Source of the DNA: Xiphydria camelus
Lineage: Eukaryota > Arthropoda > Insecta > Hymenoptera > Xiphydriidae
DNA: 64,000 bases
Assembly (NCBI GenBank): GCA_963678675.1
Contig: OY783200.1
Coordinates: forward strand, 8,506,501-8,570,500
Direction: 5' to 3'
Shown here piece by piece: positions 10,501-19,889 of this stretch. Each line of letters starts with the position of its first letter. The first letter of the stretch is position 1. The position numbers and the translations under genes are program-made. The notes beneath the pieces are model-generated. The model was not told where the DNA came from. It made no database searches and saw only the letters and a program-made list of their open reading frames with translations.

Positions 10501-13116
10501 AGTATCTCTTCAGATTGCAACTTCAATTTTGTTTTAAAGTTTTCTCGACCATTTGTGTTTGCAGTATTTTCACTCATGCTTTAAAGCTATTCACAAAAGT
10601 GTATAGATATAAATCATTCCTTGTGGTGAGTAGCCTTTTGACCCACAAAAAGAATTTTGGATAAACATTTTATGTATCCATGAAGCGGTGGCTATTTTAA
10701 AAATATTGAACTTGGGGGGTCGTGAGACAACATTTTCGGGGGGTTGTGAGACACGCTATTTCTAAAAGCGATTTACTAAAAATCGTATTTTATGGGCGTA
10801 TTGTGAATTTTTTGTTAACACTGCACACTTTGTGCAATTTTAATTGTTTTTAATTAATTTAGCCTTCTTTAAATGATTTTTTCTTTATTTTTTAGCGAGT
10901 CGCACCTAAAACTTGTTTATTAGTTATATGTAAAAATGTAAGTTAACTATTAAAAATTCCTAAACCTGTTCAAGCAGTAGCAATAACATCGATTTATAGC
11001 AAATTGTAAGCAGTGTAAACAAAAAGAAAAAATTCGAAATGTGTCCGATTCTGAAGATGAAGAATTCTGCATCATTTATAAATCTCCTATGCCAAAAAAA
11101 TTGAACCGAAACAACTCAATTCACTGTAATACTTGCGACCAACCAGTTCACTTAAAGTGTGCCAATTTAACAGCCGGCTATTACACCTGCATCCATTGTG
11201 AATCTGATTGATCTAATAATTGCTTATTTGAACTTTATCTAATTTTTTTTTGCCCTTATACTTTTTTCACTAACCTTTTTAAACTTGAATACATTGTAAG
11301 CCGCAACGTTTGTTTCCTTTCTTTAATTTGAATAAAAAATATTGATGAGCGTATGCCACTTTCTATGATTTGAAGGCGTGTCTCACAACCCCCCGAACAT
11401 TGTAAAAATCCAGAAAAACCAACTTTCGAGCAAACAGGCCAAACTTATAGGATTTTTTGAAATTTCAGCAAACTTATCTTTTTTTAAAGTGTTGTTATGC
11501 TTACTCACGATTTGTCACAATTTATGCGCAGAAAAAAGTTTTTTCATTATACTTTTCTTACAAAAACAAAACCCGTCTCATAACCCCCCGATCTCCCCTA
11601 CATATTATATAAGGCTAAACTTACTGATCAGGAAATAAATTCGAATCATTATCTCATTATCTGAGCTTTTGGCTCATCGTGGGTATACTGCGAAAAGTGA
11701 CCAAGTCAAAAATCAACTTGGTCACTTTTTACTGTATTACTATCAGTCCTATGGACTTGGTCATATGTATATTCGCAGTGTCAAAATAGACTTAAATATT
11801 TTCAGTTTATTTTGACACTGCGGACATATAACCAAGTCCATAGGACTGATAGTACAGTAAAAAGTGACCAAGTTGATTTTAGACTTGGTCATTTTTCGCA
11901 GTATACCCACTTCATATTTGTAATACTTTTTTAAAAATTACGTTTTTATCTGCAATAGTCTTATGCCGATGTAAGCCAAAAGTTTATAAATAATAAGAAA
12001 ATAGTGACTGAAGTTTCCTTCTTGGAGTTTAGCCTAATATCGTCGGCTTTATATGAAAATTGCATAAATCCAAATTTTGCATAAAGGGTTTTGGTGGCAT
12101 CTGGTAGCGTTTTTCTTAACCTACAGATCGGTTTCTTCACAATAGATGGAGAATTTCCTAATGTGAAGAAACCGATCAGAAAAACGCTACTAGATGCCAC
12201 CAAAATCCTCTATTCAAAATTTGGACTTATGCAATTTTCATATATCGGACGCTATGGCATACACATATGATACTTATTTTTTATTTCTATCTTAAAAGTT
12301 TTAACAAACTAGAAGTCAAGCTATTTGTGAGAATTGAGTAATTACGAAAAATTCCAGAATATTATTTATTTTCCCTGATTTTTCCCTGAACTACATAATT
12401 CCTTGACTGCTGGACACCGTGTATTTTATGTTTCGCGCAGAAAGAATTTCTTGTTCCAATTAAGATACTCTTGAATCAAGAATATAGGTATATTCTTCGA
12501 CCAAGAATCTGTATTCGTAAAAAATTTGCAAGTTCACATGTTTTCGGTTCAAGACATATTTTCTTGACACCGGCAATTATTTCTCTCAATCTAAGAGAAA
12601 GCAGGAAAGGGCGAAGGTTCAAAGTTGGCGAAACCACGTCGGATCTCCTCTCTGCGCAGGTACGAGGGTTACGATCTGGCGAGCGAGCCCGTCCTCTACG
12701 AGGCCTACTATCCCGACGGTCAGGAGCCGGCTCTCATCTTCCCGGCTGAGGAGCCACCGCCGAGGTCGATCGACTCGCCGGAGAAGATCTACTTCGACCG
12801 CGCAATACCTGCCGCCCGTATCGACCCCGCAGAGCCGTCGTTCGAGTTGTACGACCGACGCGGCTTCGTCGGCGCCGCGCCGCCGGCTCCGGAGAATTAC
12901 GAGATCGTCGACGTCGTGAAGGCCGATCCGGGCATCGAGGACATCTTCGCGCCCCGCCCGCAGGTGATCGAATACGTCTTTTCGGCGCCGCGGAAGCCGA
13001 AGCTCGCCGAGATAGCGTCCATCGAAGTGAGCGGCGTCGCGCCGCGGCACAAGACGCGCCATCACCACGGCGAGTGGTGGCCCCGCGGCTCGTCAAGGCG
13101 CGCCGAAAAGAGCTGA
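7560..13116 (+). CDS. Uncharacterised secreted protein, three exons
   Basis: The coding exons are 7560-7617, 7691-7757 and 12660-13116. Each junction has a GT donor and AG acceptor, and the phases agree (G|GT, then CG|G), giving 193 residues. The first two exons encode a hydrophobic N-terminus (VATRFLVLGAMCVATATFC) typical of a signal peptide, so secretion is inferred. The mature part begins near WDPRIRRYEGYDL and is rich in Pro, Glu, Asp, Tyr and Ala, with no cysteine pattern or domain I recognise; it ends with a basic His/Arg-rich tail. An in-frame ATG at 7506 would add 18 residues before the signal peptide. Intron 2 (7758-12659) is entirely mobile DNA. A possible polyadenylation signal ATTAAA lies at 13279-13284. 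Function is unknown. Confidence 0.7.
8611..10066. mobile_element. CCCAGATAACA element with 5-bp target duplication
   Basis: The element starts CCCAGATAACAAC and ends with the inverse GTTATCTGGG. Identical AGATT flanks (8606-8610 and 10067-10071) mark a 5-bp target duplication. Inside the left part is a long hairpin (about 8633-8897) whose arms share GTTGAAGATGCAATAGCTCG. No transposase was recognised, and the superfamily is not assigned. Confidence 0.7.
10125..10266. mobile_element. piggyBac-type MITE, CCCTTTGTGG ends
   Basis: A 142 bp element with ends CCCTTTGTGG and its inverse is flanked by TTAA on both sides (10121-10124 and 10267-10270). The same end type is found at 15941-16181. The TTAA flanks support piggyBac-mediated insertion. 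It contains a short ATT microsatellite. Confidence 0.75.
10344..11598. mobile_element. DNA transposon with GGGGAGATCGG ends, TA flanks
   Basis: The terminal inverted repeat is about 25 bp (GGGGAGATCGGAGGGTTGTG at the left, its inverse at the right), and TA lies on both sides (10342-10343 and 11599-11600). A short zinc-finger coding remnant lies at 11041-11211. The TA duplication and the C-terminal zinc finger suggest the Tc1/mariner/pogo group; that is inference. The rest of any transposase is missing. Confidence 0.75.
11041..11211 (+). pseudogene. C-terminal PHD-like zinc-finger remnant of a transposase
   Basis: About 56 codons read openly to a TGA at 11209-11211. They contain a Cys-x2-Cys, His-x2-Cys, Cys-x2-Cys pattern (CNTCDQPVHLKC, later CIHC) preceded by an acidic stretch (SDSEDEEF). 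This resembles the C-terminal PHD-like finger of some insect pogo-type DDE transposases. No catalytic DDE part remains in the element, so it is treated as a remnant. It could instead be captured host sequence. Confidence 0.5.
11610..12040. mobile_element. GGCTAAACTTACTC-family MITE interrupted by a second hairpin MITE
   Basis: The left part (11610-11685) and right part (11912-12040) are the two arms of the MITE family found repeatedly at 22-33 kb. They are separated by an independent palindromic MITE at about 11690-11909. The inner element begins TGGGTATACTGCGAAAAGTG and carries a smaller hairpin (TTTTGACACTG arms) at its centre. Confidence 0.7.
12040..12250. mobile_element. Hairpin MITE
   Basis: Palindromic sequence of about 210 bp with arms sharing TATATGAAAATTGCATAA, a GATGCCACCA/TGGTGGCATC pair and the central GATCGGTTTCTTCACA with its inverse. 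It abuts the right arm of the preceding MITE. It is non-coding. Confidence 0.65.
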
Positions 13117-14296
13117 GAGGAAAACTCGTTCTACATCAGTTTTATTGACACTCTCGTAACAATGAATGCTGTGTCGTCCGATACAATTAAAATCGCTATT
13201 CGCAACCCGTCGCAGGGCCGCTGCAACTTGGCTTCGTTACGATAACTGTTAACTATTATGCTTCGTACGTGTATAGACATTAAACTGTATACCCCTTGGC
13301 TTCTACCTCCTACGTCATCGCGTAAATTGCTTTTCCTACCGCGCACCAGGTATGCGTCTAGAGACGAAGAGCGGCGAATCCAGTCATTCTGGGAAGAGTC
13401 AACGGGATGGGATCGGAGGGTCGACGTTCTCGTTTCGTCAACCCGATCGTTCCGGGACGCCCGACGTCGTGATCCTCGCTCTTCGTATTTGAGAGAGAGG
13501 CGAGAGAACGCGCCGCGTTCGGAGCGACGGTGCGCGAGGATCGCGAGCGCGTGAATTATGCGTGAACAAGATATAGATATACGTTACCTACTCTCTATTG
13601 GAACACAACTTCGTTCGGTGAATAGTCTCAGAGTTCGCTATATCTACAATTCTCCCTTCTTCTTCTTCTCCCTATCTTTCAACGAACGTGACTTGGTCGC
13701 GTTGACTCTTCGTCTTTCGAGGGGACGCTCTCGATACCTCGGCGGTGTAAGATTCTACCGAGAAAAAGAAAGAAGAACACCCATTTGACGTGACGCGGGA
13801 TGACTAGAGCGTTTGTCGCCGCGAGGGTGGAGCGTGTCCGGACGTCCTCATGCGCGCGCGCGGCCGATTATTCTGAGCATCCGAGCTCATGGAATGGCAA
13901 ACGCGTCGAGAACACCGGCAAGTCAGGCGCCTCTGCTGCGCGTACGTCGATTTTCCGCTCGATTCATCGAGTGCCGCCTCTAATTCGATAACGATAACTA
14001 AGATGCGTCAGCTCCACCGGGGAGCCTTAAATTAGTTTGCCGCGCGTTGAATCGATCAACTGCCGCGATCGGTTTGCGCAAAGTACACCGTTCCAAGCGG
14101 ATGAACCGAAGGAGGATGGATCCGAACGGGTAGTCGCGCAGCGCCCGCCCCCAAAAGTATCGGTCCCTTTGGCGCGTCGATTTAGGCGTCTGACCAGAAA
14201 AAAAAAAGATACGAGTTAGTTACTCGTGACGCGACACGCGGACGAATCCGTCGTAGCCGTTCTCCCTCCGCGGAAATCGATCGAACGCCTACAGAG
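13117..14296. other. Intergenic spacer, no gene recognised
   Basis: This lies between the 3' end of the secreted-protein gene and a composite transposon. Short open frames are present on both strands, but none resembles a protein or has convincing splice context. The part after about 13340 is moderately GC- and CpG-rich. Confidence 0.4.
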
Positions 14297-14357
14297 GAAG
14301 AGAATTAGTTGGATCTACTGAAAATTACTTGCGAGATCGCAAATAATTATTTATTTA

Positions 14358-15610
14358 CACTCCGCTGAAGAATTAAAAGATCACTTATATTCCGCGAGAA
14401 AGAAGGGCGTTTTAAACTGGCTGTATCTTTGTCAAAAATGATACGATCTTGATCGCCGACGGAGTTTTTTGAAGGCTAATGTTTCAGAGTCCAGAATTTT
14501 TTCTCGGATTTTCAAAATCTTTATTGTTTTCGAAGTTTTATAATTGAGAAGCGACACCCGATAAATAAAATGATTTTTCTTAAACCATGGCAAGGCACAC
14601 GGAATGCAAAAAAATCATAGCTAAGCTTTCCCTGACTGTATTATAAAGCATAGTCTTTCGGCTTTAATTTGCTATTTTGCGAATTATTCTACGATTTTTT
14701 TTCATTGAATTATTCAATTCTGATGAAAAAACCATCCTTGCAAATTTGGACGCTCGTTACAAGATAATTATCGTATGAATTTCGGTCATCAGTCAATCAA
14801 AATATTGGAATTTGCCCTTTATGCATTTACCGCTTTTTAATTTATTCCAATTTTGATGGCAAATATCCATTTTGAGATTACGTTGAAAATTTCATATTTC
14901 CCGTTTTTCGTTCTACTTGATGTAACTTTACGAAAAATTATCGAAACCTTTCAAACTCAACAGCATCTTAAAGTGTAAATTCTTCCGATTAAAATGAGTA
15001 CCTAAGAAAGTATCGGATCTTTATTTTGATATTCTACTTGTTTGAATCAACCAAAATGGAAAAACGAATGAAGGGATCTTGTTCTTCCGCAATGAAGGAT
15101 GTAAGTAGTATTCTATTACATTTCGTTGTACCCGTTACTTTTATTTGTCATTATGGAATTGTTTCAACCTAAAATTTAGTAGATATCGCCAGTATTAGCA
15201 TTACCCAAAGTGATTACGAGGAGATTACACGGTCGGATTTATACTTTGGCACTGAATAAATCAGTAAGAAAAATCGTAGATTGATTCGCAATATAGCAAA
15301 TTAAAGAAGGAAAACTATGATTTATAACGAAGTTAACGAAACGTAGCTGATTTTTTTTTGCACTCCGTGTCTTGCCACAGTTGAAAAAAAAATCGTTTCA
15401 TTTGTCGAATATCGATTTTCAATTACATAACTTTGAAATCAATAAAGATTTTTAAGATCTGAGAAAAGATTCTGGAAGCAGAAACTTTAGTCTTACAAAA
15501 TGCTCTGTCGGCGATCGAGATTATACTACTGTTGACAAGAATACAACCAGTTTAAAACGGCCTTTTTCACGCAGAATTTAAGTGATCCTTTAATTGTTTT
15601 GTGGAATGTA
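14358..15610. mobile_element. 1.25 kb inverted-repeat element, copy 1
   Basis: The ends are ACACTCCGCTGAAGAATTAA and an imperfect inverse. The inverted similarity continues inward through GTATCTTTGTCAAAAATGAT and the run ending GCGATCGAGAT. The whole element matches 46907-48147, showing two dispersed copies of a non-coding element. It is nested within 14297-16468. Confidence 0.75.
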
Positions 15611-15940
15611 ATACAATTTTATTAAAAAAAAAAGGGAAGACAAAAATTGACCATATTGAAAGTATACCTGTAATTGAAACGATGAAAAGACAAACTCAAC
15701 TGAGAAGCTGAATAATAAGTGGTTTTACAGGAAAAATATTGAATTGTAGAGGAAAAACGGGAAAATCGCAAGGATACAGCCATTTTAACATAGCCTTCTT
15801 TTTCGCAGAATATAGGTGATCCCTTAATCTTTTACGGAATGTAAATCAATGAAATTGTTGTATAGGTACATCAATTAAATATCTCTTCCCTACAATCATG
15901 TGAAACAGTATCTGATTGCAAGGAAGAAATATTTAATTAA

Positions 15941-16181
15941 CCCTTTGCGGTCGAGTGTCGGCAAATAGTCGCCCATACCTCTTTACCGTTGCGGACGCGT
16001 ATCGGATATAGCCGCTCAAATTTGTTTACAGCTGCTGAGATGTATTTATCAAGCAGCTCGCGCAAGTTTACTTTTCTGAAGGATAGCAACTGTAAACAGA
16101 TTTGGATGGCTACATGCGGACACGCGCCTGCAACGATAAAATGGCGCGGGCGACTTTTGCCGATACTCGACCCCCAAAGGG
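15941..16181. mobile_element. piggyBac-type MITE, CCCTTTGCGGTCGAGT ends
   Basis: A 241 bp element flanked by TTAA (15937-15940 and 16182-16185), with ends CCCTTTGCGGTCGAGTGTCG and an imperfect inverse. It shares the CCCTTTG end with 10125-10266. A piggyBac origin is inferred from the TTAA. Confidence 0.75.
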
Positions 16182-16443
16182 TTAATATGAATAAAGATTC
16201 AATTGATATAAATAAATAACTACTAAACTTTTAATAAGTAATTTTAGTAGATCCAACTAATTCTTACTGTAGGGGTCGCAATTATTTATCTATATCAATG
16301 AAATTTTTTAATACATAAATCAAATATCTCTTCCTTACAATCACGTGAAACAGTATGTGATTACCAAAGAAGAAATATTTCATTAATATAAATAAAGATT
16401 TAATTGATCTAAACAGATTACTTAATTTGAAATAAGTAATTTT

Positions 16444-17392
16444 TTAGTAGATCCAACTAATTCTTTTTCTGTGCCCGCACGGTCGGCCCTCCTCTCTCGC
16501 CGTACGCGCGCTCGACAGCGAATCGGCGAAACCCGATCGTCCTCCGGGTGCGCCGTCTACAAAACCCGCGTCGTCTACAAAACCCGCGCCGTCCTCGCAC
16601 GTCGCATACCTACCGGACTGACGTTGTCGGTTAATCTCGGCAAAGACGAATTCGCGCAACTTCTCGTACGCCTTGCTCAAGTGATCGTTCTCGACGATCA
16701 GGTCGAAGTTTCCCGGCTCTTCCCCTGCGAAGCACGAAAAGCGATTCGAGTTCCGGATCCTGGAGGTCTCCGCGGGCGCGACCACCTCTCCTCAACGCCA
16801 CCGCGAGGAGCCGAAACGAAGAGCATCGACTCACCGTAGGCCAGTTCCGCCTTGACGACGGACAATCGACGTACGAGGCTCTCGTCCGTCTCGGTCTGCC
16901 GCTCCCTCAAGCGACGCTCCAATTCGGATATGGACGGCGGCTTGATGAACACGTAGAGAGGATCCAGCGAGCTCTCCTTTACCTGCTTCACCCCCTGTAT
17001 CTCGATGTCCAGCACGCACACCTTCCCAGACCTCCGAACGTCCTCCACGGCGCGCTTGCTAAAGTAGGAAACGTGCAATCTCTGAAAAATCCGCCAGCGA
17101 AGGAATAAAACAGCCCTCGGAGCTCGTTCCCCAACCTCGTGCCATAAGTGTTGCCGCCGAACTTTGCAGTTTCGATGAATTCCCCGCCATCGATTCGCTT
17201 CTGCATGTCCTCCTCGTCGGTGAAGTGGTAGTGCTTGCCGTTCTCCTCTCCGGGACGAGGCTTTCTCGTCGTGTGCGAAACGGAGAAGCCAAACGTTTCA
17301 GGGAACTCATCCAGCAGCCGCTTCAGCAGCGTGCTCTTCCCGCTGCCGGAGGGGCCGCACAGCACCAACGGACGCGGGCCTCTTCGAACCAT
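16444..17392 (-). CDS. GUK1: Guanylate kinase
   Basis: Guanylate kinase phosphorylates GMP (and dGMP) to GDP with ATP in the cytosol. The coding exons on the minus strand are 17392-17136, 17058-16835 and 16724-16444. The joins AG|C and G|GG keep the frame. The P-loop is [19 protein letters not shown] near residues 8-26. The GMP-binding region follows ([20 protein letters not shown]), then [20 protein letters not shown] across the first splice, [11 protein letters not shown], and the lid region [18 protein letters not shown]. The family end ([20 protein letters not shown]) is complete. The frame then runs on about 55 codons past the usual C-terminus, contains a duplicated GFVD-type segment, and stops inside the adjacent transposon end. 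A GTAGGT donor just after INRQRQSG may be used instead, with a last exon I could not place. A start at 17470 would add 26 Arg-containing residues. Confidence 0.95.
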
Positions 17393-18176
17393 ACCGGAGA
17401 AACCTGCGCGCCACGTCGAACGACCGTCATATCCATGAACTTTTACGTATCGAGAGAACGACTCTCTCAACGACGGAACGTTGCGAGGACTCTACGAGCG
17501 CCTAAATCGCGCCGACGAGGAATCGACGTCTCTCCAATACGTATTATTGATTTCTCGCGACACGTGACACTCACACCGCGAAAATGCCGAAGAATCATCG
17601 CGGGAGGACACACGTGCCTGCGCGCGCTCTCCGGGAAAATAGGGCTTCGCGAAGACTTCCAGAAGCGGCTTGCATGGCGGAATCGATAACTCGTCGGCGG
17701 GACGAGAGGCGATTTGGCGAGAAGCGGGAGAAAAAAGGCGAGGACTCACCTCTGAGAAGGCGGAAAATTCTCGCAGTAAAATCACGCAACCGCAGCGGCG
17801 CGATACGGGCGATGGTATTGCTACGATAGAGATCTAGGAGAAATACCTACGCGTCGAGCACGTCAAGGCACATTAGAAAGCACGTCTGAACGTCGCAGCA
17901 CGCCTGAAGCACGTCACAGAGCCTGGCGGTTCTGCCACATTCTGCGTCACGAGCGTTATCGATTCATCTTCGCGCGTACCCGGTCGGTAAGGTCAAGCGG
18001 ACGCGAGCTGCGGCTGCCGCAGGACCGCGAGTGCGTCAGCGCACGGACTCTCGACTTTTCCGAGCGATTTTTCCACTTGAGCGGGGCGAAAACTCGACGG
18101 CGATTTCCGGCGCCACTGATGCGTGCCATGCCGGTCCTCGTTGAATCCAGAGGGCAGGTCCGCGCCCGTGGAACGC
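17393..18176. other. 5' region of guanylate kinase, CpG-rich
   Basis: GC- and CpG-rich sequence upstream of the minus-strand guanylate kinase. It probably contains its promoter and 5' untranslated exon. Open frames here on both strands show no recognisable protein. Confidence 0.45.
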
Positions 18177-18320
18177 TAAAGCGTCGTTCTCAGAGCTTCA
18201 ACGTGTCGCCAGCGACACCTTGGGTAACCAATAAGGATAACGCTATCAATGAATGCTCTATCCTTATTGGTTACCCAAGGTGTCGCTGGCGACACGTTGA
18301 AGCTCTGAGAACGACGCTTA
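18177..18320. mobile_element. Near-perfect hairpin MITE (GTCGCTGGCGAC)
   Basis: A 144 bp, almost perfect palindrome with arms carrying GCGTCGTTCTCAGAGCTTCA, TGTCGCCAGCGACACCTTGG and GTAACCAATAAGGATA in inverted order. The GTCGCTGG-GAC and ACCAAT features echo the family at 1222-1436 and 54341-54553, so it may be a related shorter subfamily. It lies between guanylate kinase and TTC7. Confidence 0.8.
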
Positions 18321-18716
18321 AGGCGCTCTGCTCGAAAACGCGGGGAAAAGAGAAATAAAAGACTTGGAAAACTGTTTGACAGTTCGATGATCACCGTATA
18401 TTTCACAGTCGTTGCGCAACGTAGATAAAAGATTGATCTGCCCCTGATCGAGCCTCGAAATACCCTTTTTAATAACATAAAGCCCAGCTCCTCGGCGGAA
18501 GGAAGGCACCAATCGAAACGCTAGTCGCGGATCGTTTTACAACGGTTTTTCTCCCTCTCAATCTGTGGGGGTTCCCTACCACAGGGGCTTTTCAATGAGC
18601 AAGACTATGGATTGGGAGGCACCACAATTAGAATTTTCGTTTATTCGGCTTCGGCCTGATACAAAGAGCACTCCTTTATCTAGCACTACTCGTCCATTCT
18701 TCTTCCTTCTCTAATG

Positions 18717-18916
18717 NNNNNNNNNNNNNNNNNNNNNNNNNNNNNNNNNNNNNNNNNNNNNNNNNNNNNNNNNNNNNNNNNNNNNNNNNNNNNNNNNNNN
18801 NNNNNNNNNNNNNNNNNNNNNNNNNNNNNNNNNNNNNNNNNNNNNNNNNNNNNNNNNNNNNNNNNNNNNNNNNNNNNNNNNNNNNNNNNNNNNNNNNNNN
18901 NNNNNNNNNNNNNNNN
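18717..18916. other. Assembly gap (200 Ns)
   Basis: A run of 200 unknown bases. The round number suggests an estimated or placeholder gap, so the true distance is unknown. Open frames spanning it are artefacts. Confidence 0.98.
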
Positions 18917-19301
18917 GACCTGTTTCCGTCGTCTGCTGGTGGCGACGCCGTCGCTCGTTGTAGGTCGGCTGCTGTCGCTGGTTGGAAGCGGCTGCGGAGA
19001 CTCCACAAATCTGCACCCGCACACTCATGATTACGTGATTTCATCGAAGGGCGAATTCGGCAAACTCGTTTATAAATCAGAAATGCTACGCGATATCGTT
19101 TACGACTTCTATCGAGTCGCCAAAACTCAGTCGCTGATATGGAAGAAGGTGTTTATACCTAGCTGTTGATTTTGCAAACCGAACTCGCGGCGGCCGGAAG
19201 TCTATAAATTTCGCAGTTGCCGGTACCCTAATCGTTCGTCGTCCTTGCGTCTTCGACCAATAGCGTACAGCCTACAGTCTACAAAACGGTACGTGCCATA
19301 T

Positions 19302-19575
19302 CGTCCTATGTCAACACATACGTGGAGACCCTGACCAGGTCTTTGCGTATGTGTTGACATAGGAATCATGCGAGTCGAGTGAGAACGCGGATTAACACTG
19401 GTGAAGCCATAAGAGTTTCTCTGTCGCACATTTTCCGTCCTTCTCGAACTTGTCCAGTTGGAGTGTGCGACAGAGAAACTCTTATGGGTTCCCGTGTTCC
19501 AGTAATCCGCGTTCTCACTCGCACTCGCACGATTCCTATGTCAACACATACGCAAAGACCTGGTAGAAACGTACT
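19302..19575. repeat. Nested inverted and direct repeats (CCTATGTCAACACATACG)
   Basis: The motif CCTATGTCAACACATACG occurs at about 19302, inverted at about 19345, and again near 19536. Between the second and third copies lies a second hairpin with arms GAGTGAGAACGCGGATTA and CATAAGAGTTTCTCTGTCGC. This looks like a palindromic MITE with an additional half copy at its left. It lies upstream of TTC7. Confidence 0.7.
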
Positions 19576-19606
19576 CGTCTTCGACCACTAGTGAGAAGAG
19601 CAGCGT

Positions 19607-19715
19607 CATCTGGTGGCGGACCGCCGCAGAATAATCTCGCTGGCGCCATCTATAAACGACATCCGGAACTCTCGCGAACTATAAATTTGAGACAGTCGCC
19701 GTCAGATGGCGCCAC
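19607..19715. promoter_or_regulatory. Cluster of CTCF-like motifs upstream of TTC7
   Basis: Three similar motifs occur within about 110 bp: CATCTGGTGGCGG (19607), TGGCGCCATCT (about 19641) and CAGATGGCGCCAC (about 19703). Insect CTCF sites have an AGATGGCGC/GGTGGCGC-type core, so the cluster could be an insulator or promoter-proximal CTCF site. It sits about 175-280 bases before the TTC7 start codon. This is based on motif resemblance only. Confidence 0.35.
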
Positions 19716-19889
19716 GCGCTTCTGCAACAATGGCCACCTCTCCGAACAGTGGCTGAACAATAATGGCGCGATGATTACATGCAATGACAGTCAGCTGATC
19801 GTCGCGGCACGCTAATCGGAGGCACAGTCCGCGTAAAGTTCGATCGATCAGCGCACGTCGACCCCGGGAAGGTCGACGGGACCGTGACG

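Larger units (their letters stand above)
7903..12421. mobile_element. CACGGTGTC-family element, expanded by insertions
   Basis: The ends are CACGGTGTCTAGC at the left and GCTGGACACCGTG at the right. They match the intact 603 bp copy at 25060-25662. Internal segments shared with that copy (for example GACAACTGAGAGATAAAC) appear near 8490 and again near 10100. The space between is occupied by elements at 8611-10066, 10125-10266, 10344-11598, about 11610-12040 and 12040-12250. Confidence 0.65.
7783..12600. mobile_element. Split CACTGAGAG-family MITE, host of nested insertions
   Basis: The two halves, about 7783-7899 and 12430-12600, together match the intact 271 bp copy at 43422-43692, in reverse orientation. 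Its terminal motif ACTGAGAGAAATAATTGC is at the left and its inverse (GCAATTATTTCTCTCA) at the right. The halves are pushed 4.5 kb apart by a CACGGTGTC-type element, which itself contains further elements. Confidence 0.7.
14297..16468. mobile_element. Composite element with GAATTAGTTGGATCTACT ends
   Basis: The left end carries GAATTAGTTGGATCTACT and the inverse occurs twice on the right, near 16245-16265 and again at 16445-16466, so at least two copies or a duplicated end are present. A compact copy of the same family lies at about 37375-37620 in calmodulin intron 3. Nested inside are the elements at 14358-15610 and 15941-16181. The right end overlaps the last codons of the open frame of the neighbouring guanylate kinase gene. 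Confidence 0.7.

Noticed and set aside
17393..17470. 26-residue N-terminal extension of guanylate kinase from an ATG at 17470
   Set aside because: The family starts just before the P-loop, as at 17392. The extension contains acidic residues and an AG acceptor-like site, so it is more likely untranslated; an alternative isoform cannot be excluded.
19045..19060. AAGGGCGAATTC, as at a TA-cloning vector junction
   Set aside because: Neighbouring bases do not continue as vector sequence on either side, so a chance 12-base match is more likely than contamination.
18676..19169. Open frames spanning the N run
   Set aside because: The unknown bases cannot contain stop codons in translation, so the frames are artefacts of the gap.
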